A stretch of DNA of 64,000 nucleotides from Hemibagrus wyckioides. Lineage: Eukaryota > Chordata > Actinopteri > Siluriformes > Bagridae. Where the stretch lies: NCBI RefSeq assembly GCF_019097595.1, contig NC_080715.1, forward strand, positions 8,707,073-8,771,072, written 5' to 3'. Of the stretch, positions 61,741 to 64,000 are shown piece after piece; the first letter of the stretch is position 1; each line of letters starts with the position of its first letter. The notes beneath the pieces are model-generated. The model worked only from the letters and a program-made list of their open reading frames with translations, ran no database searches and was not told the origin of the DNA. The position numbers and the translations under genes are program-made.

Positions 61741-62259
61741 CCCTTTCATGCATTGCCACACATGGCTTTAGACTAATTAGACTGTCTAATTATTAGTATT
61801 ATTAAATAGTAAATGAAGTGGGGGAAAAAAAGGCTAAAACAGTATCACTAAAATGATATAAAAAAAATTAAAAGCATTTTCTTTCTTGTAATAATTCCAA
61901 GTTTTTAAACATTTAAATATGTCTTAAATATGTATTTTATTTTTCTTTAGAAATGATATTTTCTGAACATAGAAAATAATATATAAATAATATATTATTA
62001 TATAAAGCAAGGAAGTAAACAAAACAACAGTGGCACCAAAACATGTTTTTACTTCATTTCCTTCTTATTTTTTATTTTTTTATTTTATTTTTAATATATA
62101 GAAAGTTAGTAAAGATCGAGAACGCCAGATGTTAAAGCACTAAAAAGTTACTGAGCTTTATAATAATGCTCTCAACTGATTCGAAAGACTTACTCTCTTA
62201 CGTTTTCCTAAAATATTTTTTTAAAAAGCGATCTATGGATGACACGATACATGAAAGGG
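61741..62259. mobile_element. piggyBac-like MITE (519 bp) with TTAA target duplication
   Basis: TTAA at 61737-61740 and 62260-62263. Ends CCCTTTCATGCATTG and, on the other strand, CCCTTTCATGTATCG. The interior is AT-rich with no open frame. TTAA duplication with CCC-starting ends is the piggyBac signature. Confidence 0.75.
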
Positions 62260-62263
62260 TTAA

Positions 62264-64000
62264 TAACACAGTCCTGTGTGTGCATTTGGGAAAAACTGTA
62301 ACGAACTGAATATAATATCGCCATCGCTAAGCTTACGCTGATGGCTCTAACATGCAAAAGGTGTCAACAAAGCAAAAATGCGGCGGCAAATCAGAAAACA
62401 CGACAGGATCAGGGACGAAACCCAGACGCAGAATTTATATTCGATACAGCAAGCGTTGGTGTCTTGTTACGGAGAACTGAGTGAAAATGCGTGCTTTCGA
62501 CGTTTGCGATTAACGTGAAACGTAAACGCTAATATCACTATTAGCCGTTATCACTGTTAGCACTGAACGCTAATAACGTGCCAGCGTTTGTGTGATGGAT
62601 TTAGGCTCTTCGTCATATACAACCAACACAAAAACTGCATTAAACTTAGACTGCTGTGACTCTGAGTGATCTGAGCGTCTGAAGCATGGAGCTTTACCAT
62701 ATTCTCCTGTTAGCTAGCTGTGCTCTCAGGATCCTCCCAGTCGCTGTGGTACTTCTTTATCCTGGATTGAATCAGAAAGCCTGAATGCTAACAGATTGCG
62801 GTGTGTGTGGTCCATGCTTTGAGCTAGTTTGTGGTGTTAGTGCTGAAAAACATCCCAGAAAACCAAAGTGCTTTCTACACCAGAACCTTAAAGATTTAAG
62901 GGAATCTTCCCGTTCCTGTCTGCTGCTAAGCGGATCCATGGAAGCTTTTCCCAAGCTAATACGCTAGAAAAACGGCATGCTTAGGAGAATTTTTTTTCCC
63001 CCTCAGCTTCAGATCAAGAGATGTTTAGAAGATGATGTGGGTTTAACTCAACGGGTTTAAGCGTTTAGAACACCTCACGTAATAATTTATGACGAATAAA
63101 CGATATGAAGATACAGTAAAGAGAAATTCTTTCTTTTGAACAACCTGGCGTCCTTTAGGTGAGGACTTAGCATTAGCATTCGCATAATCATCAAGTTGAC
63201 CAAACGTCACATGAATGCCTTTGATTATTATTATCATTAATAATAATAAAGATATTGGTTAACTAATTTAACTGTAACCAGACCCCGCCTCTGTTTCTGT
63301 GTGCTGTAGCCAATCAGCATCGAGCATTAATGGATTAATTAACTTTTGTGTTACGTTTTCAAGGTTGTTGCAGTGTTTTCTGGTTTGCTGTCGGATCTTT
63401 TGGTTTGTTGTTGTGTTTCAAACAGCATCAGGTCGCTCTCTCTCCTCATCCGCCATCTCGGCCCGAGCCTTAAATCTGTCCTGTTACCTGTAGACACATT
63501 TCATCCCCATGCTCTTTCTTCAGTCATTCCTATCAAGGGTGCCGTGTGAATCATATTAAAGATATTATTGACATGATCCCCATCTAAATCTATACGTCAT
63601 CGTGTCAGGCATTTAGTTTGTGTTTATTTGGCGAGTTTTTTGTATCGAAACAGCAGATTTATCCATGTCTTAAGTTTTCGGCTTGAGCTTCATGACCACT
63701 CGCATGCATCACACTTGAAAATGAATGTATTGGGGTGACATTTTCCAAAGTGACTTACGTACTGTGCTTTACTGATACAGAAGCTAATTATCAATCCACA
63801 CCCACCTTTTCCCAGGACATCAGATCGAACGAGCAGAAACAGCGGAGTAACTTCAGGAAAAATCGCAGGTGTAAAGGGCTTCGTTTCAGTGCTTGTTTCT
63901 GAGTGGAAGAATAGTCGCTTGTATTTTTCAGATCCATTATACGCTGTATATTGAAAAGGCCAGCATTGTAAAGAGGACGCTTATTTCCATGGCTGCATTC
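62264..64000. other. downstream intergenic DNA, no gene seen
   Basis: Open frames of about 60-67 codons at 62772-63549 lie on both strands and show no recognisable product. No splice-linked coding blocks are evident to the window end. Confidence 0.4.

Noticed and set aside
60259..63549. A second gene downstream of dip2a
   Set aside because: Only short overlapping frames on both strands, no recognisable domain, no chain of splice-compatible exons.

Overview
The window is eukaryotic and almost certainly comes from a teleost fish. Coding sequence sits in short exons with GT..AG introns. The intergenic and intronic DNA is full of (GT)n, (CA)n, (CT)n and (GATG)n tracts, and the mobile elements (several Tc1/mariner families, an RTE-type LINE, hAT and piggyBac-like pieces, tRNA-like SINEs) are of the kinds that dominate fish genomes. 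The mix looks most like an ostariophysan such as a catfish, but that is an impression and not a proof.

One protein-coding gene accounts for all the convincing coding sequence: a plus-strand DIP2 gene (Disco-interacting protein 2), best matched to dip2a. I place 34 constitutive coding exons plus one candidate 30-nt cassette exon between 9821 and 59437. Joined, they give about 1,432 codons and a stop, roughly the last nine-tenths of a ~1,570-residue DIP2 protein. The 5' exons, which would carry the start codon and the DMAP1-binding domain, were not found and should lie upstream, so 1-9820 reads as intron. All junction phases agree except at the end of window exon 20, where the reading frame requires a non-GT donor (or the sequence has lost a few bases).

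Layout. 1-9820: intron with an RTE LINE 3' end, a small MITE, an AT-rich minisatellite, SINEs and two large (GATG)n arrays. 9821-22560: exons 1-6 in large introns, with a long inverted repeat (10745-11211 against 12303-12775), a GT minisatellite (14110-15560), a foldback Tc1 derivative (16151-17011) and a 700-bp GGAA array. 24365-41010: dense exons 7-29, with a nearly intact Tc1 element (26382-27629) inserted into a local minisatellite. 41011-44549: an intron of decayed Tc1 copies. 44612-56792: a 12.2-kb intron that is almost entirely one giant minisatellite (about 44651-56405) with a second-order ~3.2-kb duplication. 56793-59437: exons 31-35 and the stop codon. 59438-64000: 3' UTR and downstream DNA without a recognisable gene, holding a TTAA-flanked MITE.

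The observations most worth following are: introns bracketed by complementary (CA)n and (GT)n tracts at their two splice sites; the giant intronic minisatellite and its duplication, whose offsets change only by whole repeat units; the anomalous exon-20 donor; the candidate microexon; and the two foldback structures.
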